From the NCBI GenBank assembly GCA_022843265.1, contig JALHNZ010000027.1:1-43619 (forward strand): a stretch of DNA of 43,619 bases, written 5' to 3'. Of this stretch, positions 42,977-43,619 are shown piece by piece. This DNA comes from Gemmatimonadaceae bacterium. Its GTDB lineage: Bacteria > Gemmatimonadota > Gemmatimonadetes > Gemmatimonadales > Gemmatimonadaceae. Each line of letters opens with the position of its first letter. Position 1 is the stretch's first letter. The notes under the pieces were generated by a model. The model worked only from the letters and a program-made list of their open reading frames with translations, did not search any database and was not told the origin of the DNA. Made by a program: the position numbers and the translations under genes.

Positions 42977-43619
42977 CTACGCGTTGTCGTTCCTGGTGCG
43001 CAACGTGCGCCATCCCCACACGCCGATCGCGAGTAGTCCCAGCGTCGGTATGATGATGCCGAGCAGCGCGATGAATCCAGCAACGAAACCGACAAAGTTG
43101 CGCCACGCGGCACGAAACGCGTTGCTCAACACATTGTCTCCCGCGGACGAACTCGCGAGCGGCGCGGGCTCGTGTACGGTGACCGTCAGTGTGCTGAGTG
43201 CGACGCGAGACTGGAGATAACGAAGCCGTCCGGTATAGCGCTCGATCTCTTCGCGGACGCGCGCCAGTTCGCGCTCAACAGCCAGTACCTCCTCCAACTT
43301 GCCTGCACGCGTCGCCAGCAGATTCACCATACGGTCTTCAAGCCGACGCGCGTTGGCAACGCGCGCCGTGATGTCCACAAACTCTTCGCCCACATCCTCC
43401 GCGGTCGAAGTAATCGCTTCAACTTTGCCGACGGATTGCAATCCCGCGAGCGCCGAGTCAAATCGGGCGGCCGGAATCTTGAGTTCAATGGTGGCACTAC
43501 GCCACTGATACTCGGCGGCTGACAACGATGAGTTGCCCACGTAGCCGCCGTATCGGATTGCGACCTGCTGGACGGCAGCCATCGCCAGCTCGAGCGAGTC
43601 AACTTCAAGCGTCGCCGAG
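42977..43619 (-). CDS. DUF4349 domain protein, 5' end outside the window
   Basis: The frame is open through the right edge, beginning SATLEVDSLELAMAAVQQVA. It matches the DUF4349 core: YGGYVGNSSLSAAEYQWRSA, then IELKIPAARFDSALAGLQSVG. A long coiled coil follows (EEVLAVERELARVREEIERY), then SRVALSTLTVTVHE. A C-terminal transmembrane segment, VGFVAGFIALLGIIIPTLGL, is followed by GVWGWRTLRTRN. The family usually has an N-terminal signal or lipobox, which would lie beyond the window. About 95 bases separate it from the DUF4397 gene. Function is unknown. Confidence 0.85.
   Translation of the reverse strand, partial: SATLEVDSLELAMAAVQQVAIRYGGYVGNSSLSAAEYQWRSATIELKIPAARFDSALAGLQSVGKVEAITSTAEDVGEEFVDITARVANARRLEDRMVNLLATRAGKLEEVLAVERELARVREEIERYTGRLRYLQSRVALSTLTVTVHEPAPLASSSAGDNVLSNAFRAAWRNFVGFVAGFIALLGIIIPTLGLLAIGVWGWRTLRTRNDNA

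Overview
The window is 43.6 kb of high-GC bacterial DNA, packed with genes and mostly housekeeping. It probably comes from a Gemmatimonadota relative. That is an inference from the gene mix: a bacillithiol-type BshA, GatCAB, a GlmU-like sugar nucleotidyltransferase, lipoproteins with LAAC or VSAC boxes, a TPR-tailed Ser/Thr kinase, a Roadblock protein and CIRCE control of groESL. No rRNA, tRNA, CRISPR array, insertion sequence or prophage was recognised.

Region 1 (1-15758, all +). The 3' end of a probable scpB overlaps rluB, which is followed by an intrinsic terminator. A long run of overlapping or nearly abutting genes follows: moxR, a DUF58 protein, a BatD-like protein, BatA, a BatB-BatC fusion and a BatD-BatE fusion (together a Bat aerotolerance-type locus), then mutL, miaA, bshA, uppP, birA and coaX. 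The two fusions each keep a signal-peptide-like segment in the middle, which is the most interesting feature of this half.

Region 2 (15759-18349). A leader with several dyads carries a promoter and a perfect CIRCE operator ahead of groES-groEL. A strong terminator follows. Next comes a roughly 320 bp non-coding patch with a 12-bp minisatellite and a large inverted repeat of CACGGAG-type units.

Region 3 (18350-24677, all -). Read in transcription order it holds a Roadblock/LC7 protein, a single-domain response regulator, ManC, a GlmU-like protein, a metallo-beta-lactamase-fold hydrolase, a SulP anion transporter and a beta-carbonic-anhydrase homologue. The anhydrase homologue has Gly-His where the first zinc ligand Cys42 should be, while Asp44, Arg46, His98 and Cys101 are kept in the standard numbering. 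It is the best single oddity of the window.

Region 4 (24870-33632, all +). A small lipoprotein gene precedes serS, an orphan membrane histidine kinase, a UvrD/PcrA helicase and gatC-gatA-gatB. This is an information-processing operon with a sensor kinase embedded in it.

Region 5 (33703-43619). This holds a 1045-residue Ser/Thr kinase with TPRs, a small membrane protein, a DinB-type protein (-), a HAD phosphatase coupled to two half-size YeeE/YedE sulfur transporters, a three-PAS hybrid histidine kinase, a DUF4397 lipoprotein (-) whose stop codon overlaps that of the kinase, and a DUF4349 membrane protein (-) cut by the window end.

No wholly new multi-gene system is evident. The candidates for novelty are the Bat fusions, the altered carbonic anhydrase next to SulP, the Roadblock/receiver/sugar-nucleotide operon and the repeat patch after groEL.
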